64,000 bases of DNA from Mariniphaga anaerophila (lineage in GTDB: Bacteria; Bacteroidota; Bacteroidia; Bacteroidales; Prolixibacteraceae). Below are positions 52,287 to 62,512 of the stretch, one piece after another. The number at the start of each line of letters is the position of its first letter. Positions within the stretch are counted from its first letter, which is position 1. The notes under the pieces were generated by a model. That model was not told the origin of the DNA and did not search any database. It saw nothing but the letters and a program-made list of their open reading frames with translations. The stretch is from assembly GCF_900129025.1 (NCBI RefSeq), contig NZ_FQUM01000001.1:310001-374000 (forward strand), in the 5' to 3' direction. The position numbers and the translations under genes were made by a program.

Positions 52287-55076
52287 TCAGTTCTGGTATT
52301 TACAGGAAATTTGGTAAACACCCGAGCCCAGCAACAATCCGGTTTTTTCTTCTTCGGTTTTATGTAGCGCATTGGCTGCCGGTTTTTCGCCATTCACTAT
52401 TATTGCACTGACATTGCCGGTTGGCAAAACAAATGTTGCTGCGGTGTTATGTGGAATTTCTATTTCAAACTGAATGTCTGAACCTGATTTTTCCCACTGG
52501 GAGCGAATCAATCCGTATGGCGACTGAAATGAAGTTTTTACAAAAGTTAAATCATTTACCAACTGCGGCTCAATAACAATCTTTTTGTAAGCTTTCGAAT
52601 CCTCTGCCTGCCCTATGCCGCCAAGTCCGGTATAAAACCACTCCATAACATGGCCCAGCATCAGATGGTTGTTGGAAACAACTTCCAGTGCCGCCCACGA
52701 TTCGGTAAGTGCCGTTGCACCTTTTTTCAACTGGTAGCCATACCCAGGAACATCGTCCCGGTTTATCATGTCGAACATCAGTTGAGCCGCTCCTCCACGT
52801 GTAAGCGCTTCCACCAGGTAATGAAATCCCACATCGCCGGCAGTCAGTGCTTTGTTGCCTGCAATAATAGAATCCACCAGATTTTCAAATATCTTTGCGC
52901 GGTCATTTTCTTCCGGAATACCTACGCATAAAGGCATTGCCATTGCAGTCTGGCTGCCGGTTGAATATACTTTTGTTTCAGCATCGAAGAATTTTGTATT
53001 AAACGCCGAACGAATTTCTTCGGCCCATTGGTGAAGTTTCCTTTCTTCCTGTTTTTTAAGCAGCTTGGCCATTTTAGCCATCAATTTCACATCGTAATAA
53101 TAAATGGCTGTGGCTGTTAACGAGATGGGCGTCAATTGGGATTTCCCTGGTGATTCCGGTCCCAAATCAAACCAGTCGCCCAGCCCGTGATCCAAAATAT
53201 GTCCCTGCGATTTTCCTTTCAGGTATTCGACGTAACGAACCATCATGGGCCACGCCTCATCAATCACCTGTTTATCGCCGTACCATTTAAACAAAAGGTA
53301 AGGCAAAATAACCGCGGCACTTCCCCATTCCGGAGAATCACGAAATCCGCCTAAAAATTCGACATATTCAGGCGCAATATCGGGAACCAGTCCGTCGGCT
53401 GTCTGGGCATCCATCATATCGGCAACTAATTTGCGGTACAAATGGTAATTTTCGTACCTGAAGTGAACCCCCTGCCCCATCAAAAAGCTCTGCTCCAGCC
53501 ACCCGAGTTTTTCACGGTGCGGACAATCGGAAAGCACACTTTGGTAATTGCTCCGGATGCCCCAGTCTATCAGCTCATGAATGTTATTCAGCAATTCGCT
53601 GCTGCACTCAAAGGTTCCGTTTGTTGGTGACGAGTTCCGGGTGTGAACGAAAGTCAGCTGATCAATTTGCGGAAGTTCCCCCGCATTTTCTTCCCCGGCG
53701 GGAACACCTCCTTCAACCTGAACGTACCGAAATCCGTAGTAAGTGAATTCGGGTTTCCACGTTTCAACGCCGTCGCCTTTTAGTGTGTAAGAAAAATAAT
53801 ATGGAGCCCCCGAAGCCTTCTGATTTGCCGTGCTGTCTGTATTTATTAATTCCGCAGGCCAGAGTTTTATCTGCTGCCCCCGCTTTCCCTTTACAGAAAG
53901 TTGTACAATTCCGGACGCATTCTGCCCGAAATCATAAAGAAATGAACCGTCTGCCAGTTTACTCACCAACTTTACTTCAATCCGTTCCATCTCTTTCAGC
54001 GGATAATCATTCTCGGCAACAAGGCTGCCCCCTGGGCCACGGGATATTTTCACCGACTCCCAGCTTTTGTCGTCAAATCCGGTTTCTTTCCACCCGTCTT
54101 GTTCCAGAGTAGCATCATAATCTTCGCCTGCGTAAATGCTCGAAAAAGTGATGGGCGACGGAGCCGTTTTCCAGCTTTCATCAGTAACAATAGTTTCTGA
54201 AGTTCCGTCAGTATATTCTACCTGCAAATGTGCAATCATTTGTGGCATTCCGTAGGCAATTACCAATTTGCAGTAGCGCTCCCTGTTAATATTGAAAAAG
54301 CCGTTGCCAACCACCGCGCCAAGCACATTGTTGCCGCTTTTTAAAAATGGCGTTACATCGTAGGTATTGTAAAAAACCGTTTTATCGTAATCGGTCCAAC
54401 CGGGAGCCAGAAACGAATCTGAAGGCTTTTTTCCATTCAGAAACACCACATAATGCCCTAATCCGGAAATAGAAAGCGTTGCGTGTTTTATGCCTTTTTT
54501 AAGTTCAAACTGTTTTCTGAATTGCGGCACTACCGGCCTTTGCAGTGCTTTATTTCCCAAATCATCGCCGGAGCCGTGTATTCCGGGAACCAAACGCAAA
54601 TCCTCATCCAATAACTCAGCTGCTACCCATTTTGCGCCCTGCCAGTCTTTTGACGAAAACAATCCGTTTTGCCACCATTGAATTTCACTCCAACTTGATT
54701 CCAGGCCATTTTCATCCCAGATTTTCACTTTCCAACAGTAGCGATTCCCTGCACTCAGGGCTTTTCCTTGGTAAGGAATATTAATAGATTCTTCGGAATT
54801 AATTTTCCCGGAATCCCAAACCGAACCATTGTCGCCGGACAGATCTTCGGGGGTTTCGGCAACCAATATACGGTAAGCCGATTGCCTGACGTTGTATTGC
54901 GAAGAGACGATTTGCCATGCAAACAAAGGAGCTTTCGCGTTAATACCAACGGGATTTTCTTTAAAATTAACGGTGAGCCTGTTGGTTGAAATATCCACCT
55001 GCGGGGCGCAACTTTCCAGCAGGAATACCGTAAAAACAATTCCAAAAACCAATTTCAAAAAAGTCTTTTTCATCAC
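52287..55076 (-). CDS. GH78 alpha-L-rhamnosidase-like lipoprotein, variant catalytic site
   Basis: A 929-residue GH78 protein with a lipoprotein signal ending LLESC (Cys23). Domains: beta-sandwich N about 30-150, the GH78 sugar-binding beta domain about 180-350 (FFNINRERYCK region), a further beta domain to about 480, the (alpha/alpha)6 catalytic barrel about 485-830, and a C-terminal beta domain. In the catalytic block DCPHREKLGWLEQS the Asp517 and Glu522 are kept, but the position of the third acid (Asp579 in BsRhaB) is Gln529. A GWLEQ form occurs as a GH78 subgroup, so activity is probable though perhaps on another linkage. Last of three tandem paralogues. Confidence 0.9.
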   Translation of the reverse strand: MMKKTFLKLVFGIVFTVFLLESCAPQVDISTNRLTVNFKENPVGINAKAPLFAWQIVSSQYNVRQSAYRILVAETPEDLSGDNGSVWDSGKINSEESINIPYQGKALSAGNRYCWKVKIWDENGLESSWSEIQWWQNGLFSSKDWQGAKWVAAELLDEDLRLVPGIHGSGDDLGNKALQRPVVPQFRKQFELKKGIKHATLSISGLGHYVVFLNGKKPSDSFLAPGWTDYDKTVFYNTYDVTPFLKSGNNVLGAVVGNGFFNINRERYCKLVIAYGMPQMIAHLQVEYTDGTSETIVTDESWKTAPSPITFSSIYAGEDYDATLEQDGWKETGFDDKSWESVKISRGPGGSLVAENDYPLKEMERIEVKLVSKLADGSFLYDFGQNASGIVQLSVKGKRGQQIKLWPAELINTDSTANQKASGAPYYFSYTLKGDGVETWKPEFTYYGFRYVQVEGGVPAGEENAGELPQIDQLTFVHTRNSSPTNGTFECSSELLNNIHELIDWGIRSNYQSVLSDCPHREKLGWLEQSFLMGQGVHFRYENYHLYRKLVADMMDAQTADGLVPDIAPEYVEFLGGFRDSPEWGSAAVILPYLLFKWYGDKQVIDEAWPMMVRYVEYLKGKSQGHILDHGLGDWFDLGPESPGKSQLTPISLTATAIYYYDVKLMAKMAKLLKKQEERKLHQWAEEIRSAFNTKFFDAETKVYSTGSQTAMAMPLCVGIPEENDRAKIFENLVDSIIAGNKALTAGDVGFHYLVEALTRGGAAQLMFDMINRDDVPGYGYQLKKGATALTESWAALEVVSNNHLMLGHVMEWFYTGLGGIGQAEDSKAYKKIVIEPQLVNDLTFVKTSFQSPYGLIRSQWEKSGSDIQFEIEIPHNTAATFVLPTGNVSAIIVNGEKPAANALHKTEEEKTGLLLGSGVYQISCKYQN

Positions 55077-55126
55077 ATTCTTCTCAAATAGTGAAACCTC
55101 AAATTACAATTTGTTTTGTGGGCGGA

Positions 55127-57826
55127 TTATTCCCTGATATCAAAAAAATACTCACCCGGGTTTAAATGAAGGACAAACATTTCGTTTTCGGCCTGTTGCA
55201 AAAATATTCCCGAATTTTCGTCAATTGGCCTGCCGTTTTCTTTTATCTTTTCCCCATTTAAATAGACCACAGCAGAACTATTATCAGGAACCGAAACCGA
55301 ATACTTCACGGTTTTCCCTTTTCTTTTCCACGAAGAAACAATGTTCCCGTAAGGGCCTTCGTGACTAGCCTCGAAGTGCTCCAGCCCCGGCACAAAATGC
55401 GGTTTCAAAACAATGTTTTTGAATCCCGGATTGTTTTCGTCGGGGAAAATTCCGCCCAACGCTTTGTAGTACCACGCACTAATTTCGCCAAACATAATGT
55501 GGTTCAACGAAATGTCGCGGTTTGCATCCAGCGGCCAATTTTCGTAAAACGTAGTAGCCCCGTTTACAATCCACCATCCCCACGACGGAAATGTTTCCTG
55601 AGAAGCCACTTCCCAGGCAAGACCGGGATACCCGTTTTCGCTCAGCGCATTTAAAATGGTTTTGGTTCCCAGCAATCCCACGTCAATATGTTTGCTGTCG
55701 GCTTCCACCCTTTTAGCAAGATTAGCCGCCACTTTTTCTTTTGCGCCGTCGGGCACCAGCCCCCAGTGAAGTGCTGCGCTCAACTCGGTTTGCAATCCGC
55801 TGCCGTAAATTCCTGTTTCGCTGGTAAAATACTTTTCGTTTACCGCGTTCTTAATTTTGTTGGACAGAGCTTGGTATTTTTGAAAGTCAGCTTGCTTGCC
55901 CAGTACTTTGGCTGCCTTCGATAAAATAACCGCATCGGCATAATAATAAGCAGTAGAAGTAAATTCTTTCGGCGCTTTTGATTTTACCGGAACCCAGTCG
56001 CCAAGTCCCCAGTCTGTAATTCCCGACGGATAAGTAGCATCGATGTAATCGACATACCGTTTTATATTGTCATAATTCTGTTCCAGAATTCTTGCATCGC
56101 CGTAAAAGAGGTAAACATTCCACGGAATGATGGCAATGGTACTTGTCCAGTCCGGACCATTGGCCCAGTGGTAACCCCATCCGTCGGTGGGAATAATGGC
56201 AGGCAGCACACCGTTGGGTTGCTGCTCGTCCCGATGGTCGTCCAGCCATTTTTCGTACACGGTAATACCATCGAAGTTGTACAGTCCGGTTTCAATGGCA
56301 ATGTGTGCATCGCCCGTCCAACCGTTTTTCTCGCGTTGCGGACAATCAGTAGGATAACCAAAAAGATTGGAAAGATACGACGCGTTGGCCGCTTCCCAGG
56401 CTTTGTTTAACGTGTTGTTCGAAGAATGGACACTACCAACCGGCGGCACATCGCTGTGCATAAAATAGGCAGTCAGACTCTCCTTTGTAAGTTCCAGCGG
56501 CTTATCGGACGTGACTTCCACATACTGAAACCCTTTGTAATTAAACCGGGGTATAAACTCATCTTCTCCTTTTCCGCTCAAAATAAGTATATCGGTTTGA
56601 AACGGGTCAGAATCATCTGTGGGAACGTAATGCACATCAATATTTGACATGTCAGCCCGGCCTGCTGAATCTAATTTCTCCACATGTTTCAACCGAACAA
56701 CAGTTCCTTCTTCTCCCGAAACTTTTATCCGGGTTACACCAGCCATATTTCTTCCAAAGTTAAACAGCCAGGTTTTTTCGCCCTGTTTTATCATTTCCAC
56801 GGCAGAAATTTCAGTTACATGACGAACCGGATGCAACGCCTGCGCAGTAATATTCTGCGACGGCGCCCCGGTGTTGGTTGCATTTTTCCATCCTTCGGCA
56901 TTAAACCCGGGCTCGTTCCATCCCGGTTGTTCCAAACGGGCATCGTAATGTTCGGCGGTGTAAATGCTATTAAAAATAACCGGGCTGAGTGTGGTTTTCC
57001 AGTTCTGATCGGTTGAAACTACCTCTTGTGAACCATCAGCATAAACAATTCGCAAGTCCAGACAAAACTTAGGGCGCGCGCGCCAGGGAGCCTTATCGAA
57101 GTACCAAACCGCAGTTGACTGGTGGTTGTACCAGCCGTTGCCTAACAACACGCCAACGGCATTTGTTCCTTGGTTCAGCGCTTCTGTTACATCGTAAGTC
57201 ACATACAAATTACGCCTGTCGAAACGGGTGTAAGTAGGATCCAATTGATGATCCCCAACGCGCTTTCCGTTAATGGAAAGTTCGTAAAATCCCGCAACAG
57301 CAACGTAAGCACGAGCCGACTCAATTTTTTTACCGGCATTAAACTCTTTGCGGAAATACGGGGCAGGCTTCACATCATAGTCATAAGTATCAGTAATCCA
57401 TTTTCCCATCCAGTTGGTTTGATTTATCATTCCGGTTTCGAACCAGGCAACAGGCGACCAGTCAGACCAGTTTCCGGCCTCATCCTTTACCCGAACGCTC
57501 CAAAAGTAGCGGGTAAATGGTTCCAGTCGGGAGCCATCGTAAACAGCAGGAATTACAGCAGAATTTACAGTTTCTGAATTCCACACATCGCCGTTTCCGG
57601 AGGCAACGGCTTTTTCAGAAGTTCCTACAACAAGCTGAAACGCACTTTGGAAAAAGCCCGGCTTTTGGGATTTTATCTGCCAGGTAAAACGTGGGTTTAT
57701 TTCATCAATTCCCAATGGATTTTCGAGATACTCGCACCTGAGTTTAACAATTTCTGTTTGTGAGTAACCGACCAGGGTTAACAACACTAAAAAGGCAATC
57801 GCGATTAAAGCAACCGGTTTATTCAT
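55127..57826 (-). CDS. GH78 alpha-L-rhamnosidase, periplasmic
   Basis: An 899-residue GH78 enzyme with a cleavable signal (MNKPVALIAIAFLVLLTLVG, then YSQ), so soluble in the periplasm. It has the same domain order as its two neighbours. The catalytic block DCPQREKNGWTGDAH keeps all three acids (Asp494, Glu499, Asp506), and the far catalytic Glu should lie in the C-terminal barrel near GATTFYENWPLD. It releases terminal alpha-L-rhamnose from oligosaccharides. It lies between the other paralogues with 50 and 30 base gaps. Confidence 0.95.
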   Translation of the reverse strand: MNKPVALIAIAFLVLLTLVGYSQTEIVKLRCEYLENPLGIDEINPRFTWQIKSQKPGFFQSAFQLVVGTSEKAVASGNGDVWNSETVNSAVIPAVYDGSRLEPFTRYFWSVRVKDEAGNWSDWSPVAWFETGMINQTNWMGKWITDTYDYDVKPAPYFRKEFNAGKKIESARAYVAVAGFYELSINGKRVGDHQLDPTYTRFDRRNLYVTYDVTEALNQGTNAVGVLLGNGWYNHQSTAVWYFDKAPWRARPKFCLDLRIVYADGSQEVVSTDQNWKTTLSPVIFNSIYTAEHYDARLEQPGWNEPGFNAEGWKNATNTGAPSQNITAQALHPVRHVTEISAVEMIKQGEKTWLFNFGRNMAGVTRIKVSGEEGTVVRLKHVEKLDSAGRADMSNIDVHYVPTDDSDPFQTDILILSGKGEDEFIPRFNYKGFQYVEVTSDKPLELTKESLTAYFMHSDVPPVGSVHSSNNTLNKAWEAANASYLSNLFGYPTDCPQREKNGWTGDAHIAIETGLYNFDGITVYEKWLDDHRDEQQPNGVLPAIIPTDGWGYHWANGPDWTSTIAIIPWNVYLFYGDARILEQNYDNIKRYVDYIDATYPSGITDWGLGDWVPVKSKAPKEFTSTAYYYADAVILSKAAKVLGKQADFQKYQALSNKIKNAVNEKYFTSETGIYGSGLQTELSAALHWGLVPDGAKEKVAANLAKRVEADSKHIDVGLLGTKTILNALSENGYPGLAWEVASQETFPSWGWWIVNGATTFYENWPLDANRDISLNHIMFGEISAWYYKALGGIFPDENNPGFKNIVLKPHFVPGLEHFEASHEGPYGNIVSSWKRKGKTVKYSVSVPDNSSAVVYLNGEKIKENGRPIDENSGIFLQQAENEMFVLHLNPGEYFFDIRE

Positions 57827-57856
57827 TTGTATTTTGTTTTATATTGAATTCCTGAT

Positions 57857-60664
57857 TTATTTTTTCCCCATCCTGAAATGGTATGTTCCGGAGCCGGTCC
57901 GAACAAATAGTTTTCCCTGTTCCATTTTCACATCATGTACGCCGGCAACACCTTCGATAAACCGGTTGTCGTCCCAGATTTTTGTTTCGCCTTCCCACAA
58001 AGTAACCGAATTATCGCCCGGGGTTGAAAAGACAACGGTTGATGAACTGTTTCCGGGAATTTTCACTTCATGGAAAAAACTTTCGGGTTGCTTCTTCCAG
58101 TTCGAAACAACTGTTCCGGCAACGGTCTCCAACGATGCATTCACATGATTGAGTCCTTCAGGAATAACAGGTTCAATATGAATCTGTTTGTACCCGTTAG
58201 TTGTATTTCCTTCCATTGGTGATTGAATTCCGGCAAGAAATTTATAAAAATATTCGGTTATGGAACCAAACATCTGGTGGTTATGGGAATTTACACCCGA
58301 CCATTGTTCCAGAAGCGTAGTTGAACCGTTTTCAATCCAATATCCAAAGCTGGGATATGTGGTTTGTGTTGCAATTTTATATGCCAACTCGTTCTCCCCG
58401 CCTTCAACTAAAACAGGCCAGAGGTATTTGGTTCCGATAATTCCGGTATTCAGATGATCATTCCGAGACTTGATATCATCAACAACAGTTTGAAAAACCT
58501 TATTCTGATAACCCTCCGGAACCAGGTTTCCCACCAACGCAAGCAACTGGTAGGTCTGAAAAGCTTCGTCGGTTCCGTATAAAGCAGTTTCAGTATTGAA
58601 AAATTTGCTGTTAAAATGCTGTTTAATGGTGTCTGAAAGAGTCTTGAAATACTTTGCATCATCCAAATGCCCCAGCTCATTTGCAATTTTTGAAAATAGC
58701 AGACTGTTGTAATAGTAGTAAAAAGTATTTACCACCGGATGGTTCGGACAATCGTTTTTCGAACCGGGCGCACACCACTCTCCTAACGAATACCAGTATC
58801 CGTCAAAGTTATCAATGATGTACGGTTCAGACGGGTCTTCATCTTTTGAGCCCAACTCCCGAAGATAATTCAGGTACCTTTTCATGGTAGGATAATGCTC
58901 CTGCAAAATGCGGGCATCGCCGTAATAATGGTACATCCACCAGGGAATAAGAACGTAGGCACTTCCCCAGGCGACGCCACCACCCATGCCACCTACCAAA
59001 ACCGGCGAAGTATTGGGAATGCGGCCATTCTCCTCCTGTGAGTCGCGCATATCGTTCAACCATTTGGTGTAAAATGGAGCCATGTGAAAATCGTGCATGG
59101 ATGTTTCTGCAATTACCTGCCCATCGCCATTGTATGCTCCTTTTTCCCGGTGCGGACAATCGGTAGGATAGCTCTGCATATTGCCCATTTGCGACCACAC
59201 CCCTGCCCTGTAAATTCTGTTCAGCAGCGAATCCGACGACTCAAATGTGCCGTTTCGCTCATTGGCAGAGCGTGCCACCCGGCCTTCAATTTTCAAATAT
59301 TCAGGGTTCTGCTTGTTACTTACAACCACTTCGACATAACGAAAACCGGTATAAAAAAAGCGCGGCTCGTAACTTTCAGGTTCGTTACTTTTCAATGTAT
59401 AATCAGTCCAGGTTTGCGCATGGTATTTAAACTTTGTACTCAGTTTATCTCCGTCTTCCAGCGGTTTGGCAAAAAGCGAATCATTCAGAGTTTCTGCACC
59501 CCTGATACGAATTACCTGCCCGGGAGTTCCCTTTATTTCAACCCGCCACCAGCCGGCAATATTCTGCCCCAAATCGAAAAGAAAAACGCCCGGTTCAGGA
59601 TTAATCTGTTTTACCGGCGCCAGAGTTTGGGTAACTTTTATGGGCGGGGTGAGTTGCGATTTCAACGTACCTCCGAGCCCTTCTGCTTCTGCTACAGCAA
59701 GCCAGTGTGAGTCATCAAAATTTGCAGAAGCCCAACCGGGCAGCTCTTTTTGTGCGTTGTAATCTTCGCCACCGTAAAGGTTGTTGAACGTAACCGGTCC
59801 GACAGCAGTTTTCCACGTACCGTCAGACACAACCAATTCTGTACTGCCATCGGAATAGGTAATCATTAACTGCACCCACAAAAGCGGATTGCCAAAAGCA
59901 GTTCCGCCACCGCCCCAGCTCCAGCGGCCTTCTGTTTTGTGCAGATTCCAGGCTCCGTTCCCCAACATGGCGCCGGCAGCGTTGGTTCCTTCCTTCAACA
60001 GCGAAGTAACATCGTAAGTAGAATAGAGAATGGTTTTCCGGTAATCGGTTACTCCCGGGTCTAAAACGTGGTCGCCCACTTTTTCGCCATTAAGGAAAAA
60101 CTCGTAAAAACCACACGCCGTAATATAAGCGTAAGCTTCGGCAACATTCTTGCTAACCACAAAATCTTTCCTGAATAACGGACTGGCGTCTGTAATTTCG
60201 TTTTGGGTAGTTATCCACTGCGCCTGCCATTCGTTCTTATCCAGAATGCCGGTATGGAAAGATGACGGTTCACTCCAAACTGAGGTGTTTTCATCCATCC
60301 ACACGCGCACCCGCCAAAAATATTTCGTGTTGCTTTGCAGTGGAATGCCTTTGTATTCCAGGTTCAGCATTTCAGAAGAAATTACTTTGCCGGTATCCCA
60401 AATCCTGCCTGTTCCTTTTTCTATTTCGGAAAGGTTTTCTCCTACAATAACCTGAAACGCTGCCTGCGAAACATCGCGCCGGCCGGTTTGAAGTTGCCAG
60501 GAAAAGCGAGGCTGCGGAACATCAACGCCCAAAGGTTCTGTGAGGTATTCCACACGTAAGTTACACGGGAAATCAGAGTCGGACGGAGTACATCCCAGAA
60601 ATCCTAAAAGAATTGCCAGAGAGACACTCCAAAAGTTTGTTTTGGTTCGGTTCAGATATTTCAT
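57857..60664 (-). CDS. GH78 alpha-L-rhamnosidase lipoprotein
   Basis: A 935-residue GH78 enzyme with a lipoprotein signal ending LLGFLGC (Cys25). N-terminal beta domains include FPCNLRVEYLTEPLGVD and FSWQLQTGRRDVSQAAFQVI, then the catalytic barrel from about 470. The block DCPHREKGAYNGDGQ keeps three acids (Asp502, Glu507, Asp514) but has AYNGD where most have GWTGD. The far Glu is expected in GSTTLLEQWSG. The lipid anchor suggests outer-membrane attachment. First of the three large paralogues in transcription order. Confidence 0.94.
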   Translation of the reverse strand: MKYLNRTKTNFWSVSLAILLGFLGCTPSDSDFPCNLRVEYLTEPLGVDVPQPRFSWQLQTGRRDVSQAAFQVIVGENLSEIEKGTGRIWDTGKVISSEMLNLEYKGIPLQSNTKYFWRVRVWMDENTSVWSEPSSFHTGILDKNEWQAQWITTQNEITDASPLFRKDFVVSKNVAEAYAYITACGFYEFFLNGEKVGDHVLDPGVTDYRKTILYSTYDVTSLLKEGTNAAGAMLGNGAWNLHKTEGRWSWGGGGTAFGNPLLWVQLMITYSDGSTELVVSDGTWKTAVGPVTFNNLYGGEDYNAQKELPGWASANFDDSHWLAVAEAEGLGGTLKSQLTPPIKVTQTLAPVKQINPEPGVFLFDLGQNIAGWWRVEIKGTPGQVIRIRGAETLNDSLFAKPLEDGDKLSTKFKYHAQTWTDYTLKSNEPESYEPRFFYTGFRYVEVVVSNKQNPEYLKIEGRVARSANERNGTFESSDSLLNRIYRAGVWSQMGNMQSYPTDCPHREKGAYNGDGQVIAETSMHDFHMAPFYTKWLNDMRDSQEENGRIPNTSPVLVGGMGGGVAWGSAYVLIPWWMYHYYGDARILQEHYPTMKRYLNYLRELGSKDEDPSEPYIIDNFDGYWYSLGEWCAPGSKNDCPNHPVVNTFYYYYNSLLFSKIANELGHLDDAKYFKTLSDTIKQHFNSKFFNTETALYGTDEAFQTYQLLALVGNLVPEGYQNKVFQTVVDDIKSRNDHLNTGIIGTKYLWPVLVEGGENELAYKIATQTTYPSFGYWIENGSTTLLEQWSGVNSHNHQMFGSITEYFYKFLAGIQSPMEGNTTNGYKQIHIEPVIPEGLNHVNASLETVAGTVVSNWKKQPESFFHEVKIPGNSSSTVVFSTPGDNSVTLWEGETKIWDDNRFIEGVAGVHDVKMEQGKLFVRTGSGTYHFRMGKK

Positions 60665-60706
60665 AAAATATAGTTTTTAGCACACAGGCCCGGTTTTACA
60701 TATTAT

Positions 60707-62470
60707 CTATTTTTTAGCAACAACAACTTCAACCCCGGCCGGAGCACGAAACGTTGTTTCCACTTTTCCTTTTGAGTTTTTTCGATGTTCGATTTCGATG
60801 ACACCACGAGGCGTTGGAAATGTTCCTTTTACCCATTCCAAATCGCCAAGGTCGGGATCCAGTAAAACTTTTCTGCCTCCGGGCTCCAAAATATTTACTC
60901 CCAGCACATATTGCGAAAGCCAGCTTGTTGGTCCGGAAGCCCAGCCGTGGCAGAAACTATGACGAAACTGCTCATAGCAATAACCGCCGTAAGTTTTATG
61001 AATATCCACTTTTCCTGCCGGAACAAGCTCATCTATTCTGCCGGCATTTTTTGCCCAGTCGATATCAAAATCTTCCCAAAAAGTTGTTGCTCCCAAGTCG
61101 AGCATGGTGCCCCAATAATTGCGGATATTGTCAATCGCTCCCTGATAATCGCCGGCCATTGCCCGCGCAATTAGCATGTAATAGCCGTAAAAAGTAGACA
61201 TTTTGTGCGCTCCATCTTTCGCAAGAACCTGACTGTTTGCCTGTTCAGGTTTTACCAAACCGGACATGGCCAGCAAGGCAGCAGCTTGTTTGGAATCGGC
61301 CATGGAAGGAACATGTTTCTTCAGCCTAGCTACAGACGCATCACAAAGACTTACGGTTTTTTCGTCGCCAAGCACTCTGCATAAATCGGCACCGGCTTCA
61401 AAAGTCATCACCATCATCGATTGCAATCCTGCATGAACAGCCTCCTGATTTTCGCTGGAAGGCCAATCGAGAAAACGGTTGCCATCAAGTATCTCTTTTC
61501 CGTTATCATCAATTTTTGTTGAAAGATGCTTCAGCAAAGCAGTTAAGTATTCCTTTTGCTCCTTCAAATAGTCGATATTTCCCTGATAATAGTACCAGTC
61601 GCGATGAAGAATGACCCACCACATGGAATAGGAACTGATGCCGTTCATCCAGTTTGGCAGTGGCGTAAGATCCCGTGCAAGATCTAGACTTTTCGGAACC
61701 ACTTCGTTATCTCCAAAAACCGAATTCACAGTCATTACCTCCGGGTGAAGATCGCCAACCCAAACCAGTCGGTCGCGTTTCACGCCATCCCATAAATAGT
61801 CCTGCATATTCAGGTGAACAGTGTACGCGCCGGTCATCCATATTTTATTCAACCGCTCGTCGTTGCACGTAAACGAACCCAGGTATGGAATATCGCGGTA
61901 CCTGAATGCGGCACTAATTTCTTTTATTTCAAGCTTTGCATCCGCGTCAACCAGGTCGATCCGCACAAACCGGAAGCCCGACTCGCCAACAGACAACCTC
62001 CCCAACCAGGGAAGCTCCACCACAAAATCGCGCATTGCATGATCGTTGGTAGCGCCATCAACACCAGCGTCGCTCATTGCTTCGCTTACCGATTCACCAA
62101 AACGAATGCGAACACGGCCGGCCGGTTTTTGATTGTTTCTGGTAGTTACAATTTCAATCCCGCCCTGTATTTCGCAGCCAAAGTCAAGTAAAATGCCTGC
62201 CTGTCCTTCTTTTTCGTTAACCAAAGTAAGGTACTCTCCCCGGTTGAGATCCGCCTGCCCAATTCCGGAATTCAGAATACGTTCAGCATTTAATACCCGG
62301 CTTCCTATATTATCCGATTTCCAGACAATTCGTGTTGGGCTCAAAAATTTCTGTGTTAGTGAAGTGGACCGAATAGAACGGTTAGTCGCTTCCACAACAG
62401 GAGGAACTTGCGCATAAGCACCAACAGAAATACCTAATAAAGCCAGGAGTAGTAAGATTTTGTTATTCAT
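60707..62470 (-). CDS. Short alpha-L-rhamnosidase-like six-hairpin glycosidase
   Basis: A 587-residue exported protein (signal MNNKILLLLALLGISVGAYA). It has a single N-terminal beta region (about 35-195), then the (alpha/alpha)6 barrel, and lacks the extra N-terminal domains of the large paralogues. The catalytic block is DGVKRDRLVWVGD (Asp228, Asp233, Asp240) rather than DCPxREKxGWTGD, the form seen in a short GH78-like subgroup. The barrel includes GYCYEQFRHSFCHGWASGP. Activity on rhamnosides is likely but could be on a related deoxy-sugar. Second gene of the run, after the esterase. Confidence 0.88.
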   Translation of the reverse strand: MNNKILLLLALLGISVGAYAQVPPVVEATNRSIRSTSLTQKFLSPTRIVWKSDNIGSRVLNAERILNSGIGQADLNRGEYLTLVNEKEGQAGILLDFGCEIQGGIEIVTTRNNQKPAGRVRIRFGESVSEAMSDAGVDGATNDHAMRDFVVELPWLGRLSVGESGFRFVRIDLVDADAKLEIKEISAAFRYRDIPYLGSFTCNDERLNKIWMTGAYTVHLNMQDYLWDGVKRDRLVWVGDLHPEVMTVNSVFGDNEVVPKSLDLARDLTPLPNWMNGISSYSMWWVILHRDWYYYQGNIDYLKEQKEYLTALLKHLSTKIDDNGKEILDGNRFLDWPSSENQEAVHAGLQSMMVMTFEAGADLCRVLGDEKTVSLCDASVARLKKHVPSMADSKQAAALLAMSGLVKPEQANSQVLAKDGAHKMSTFYGYYMLIARAMAGDYQGAIDNIRNYWGTMLDLGATTFWEDFDIDWAKNAGRIDELVPAGKVDIHKTYGGYCYEQFRHSFCHGWASGPTSWLSQYVLGVNILEPGGRKVLLDPDLGDLEWVKGTFPTPRGVIEIEHRKNSKGKVETTFRAPAGVEVVVAKK

Positions 62471-62512
62471 TTCGTAAAATTACAAATATCAATTTTGCAG
62501 AACGGCGCTAAA

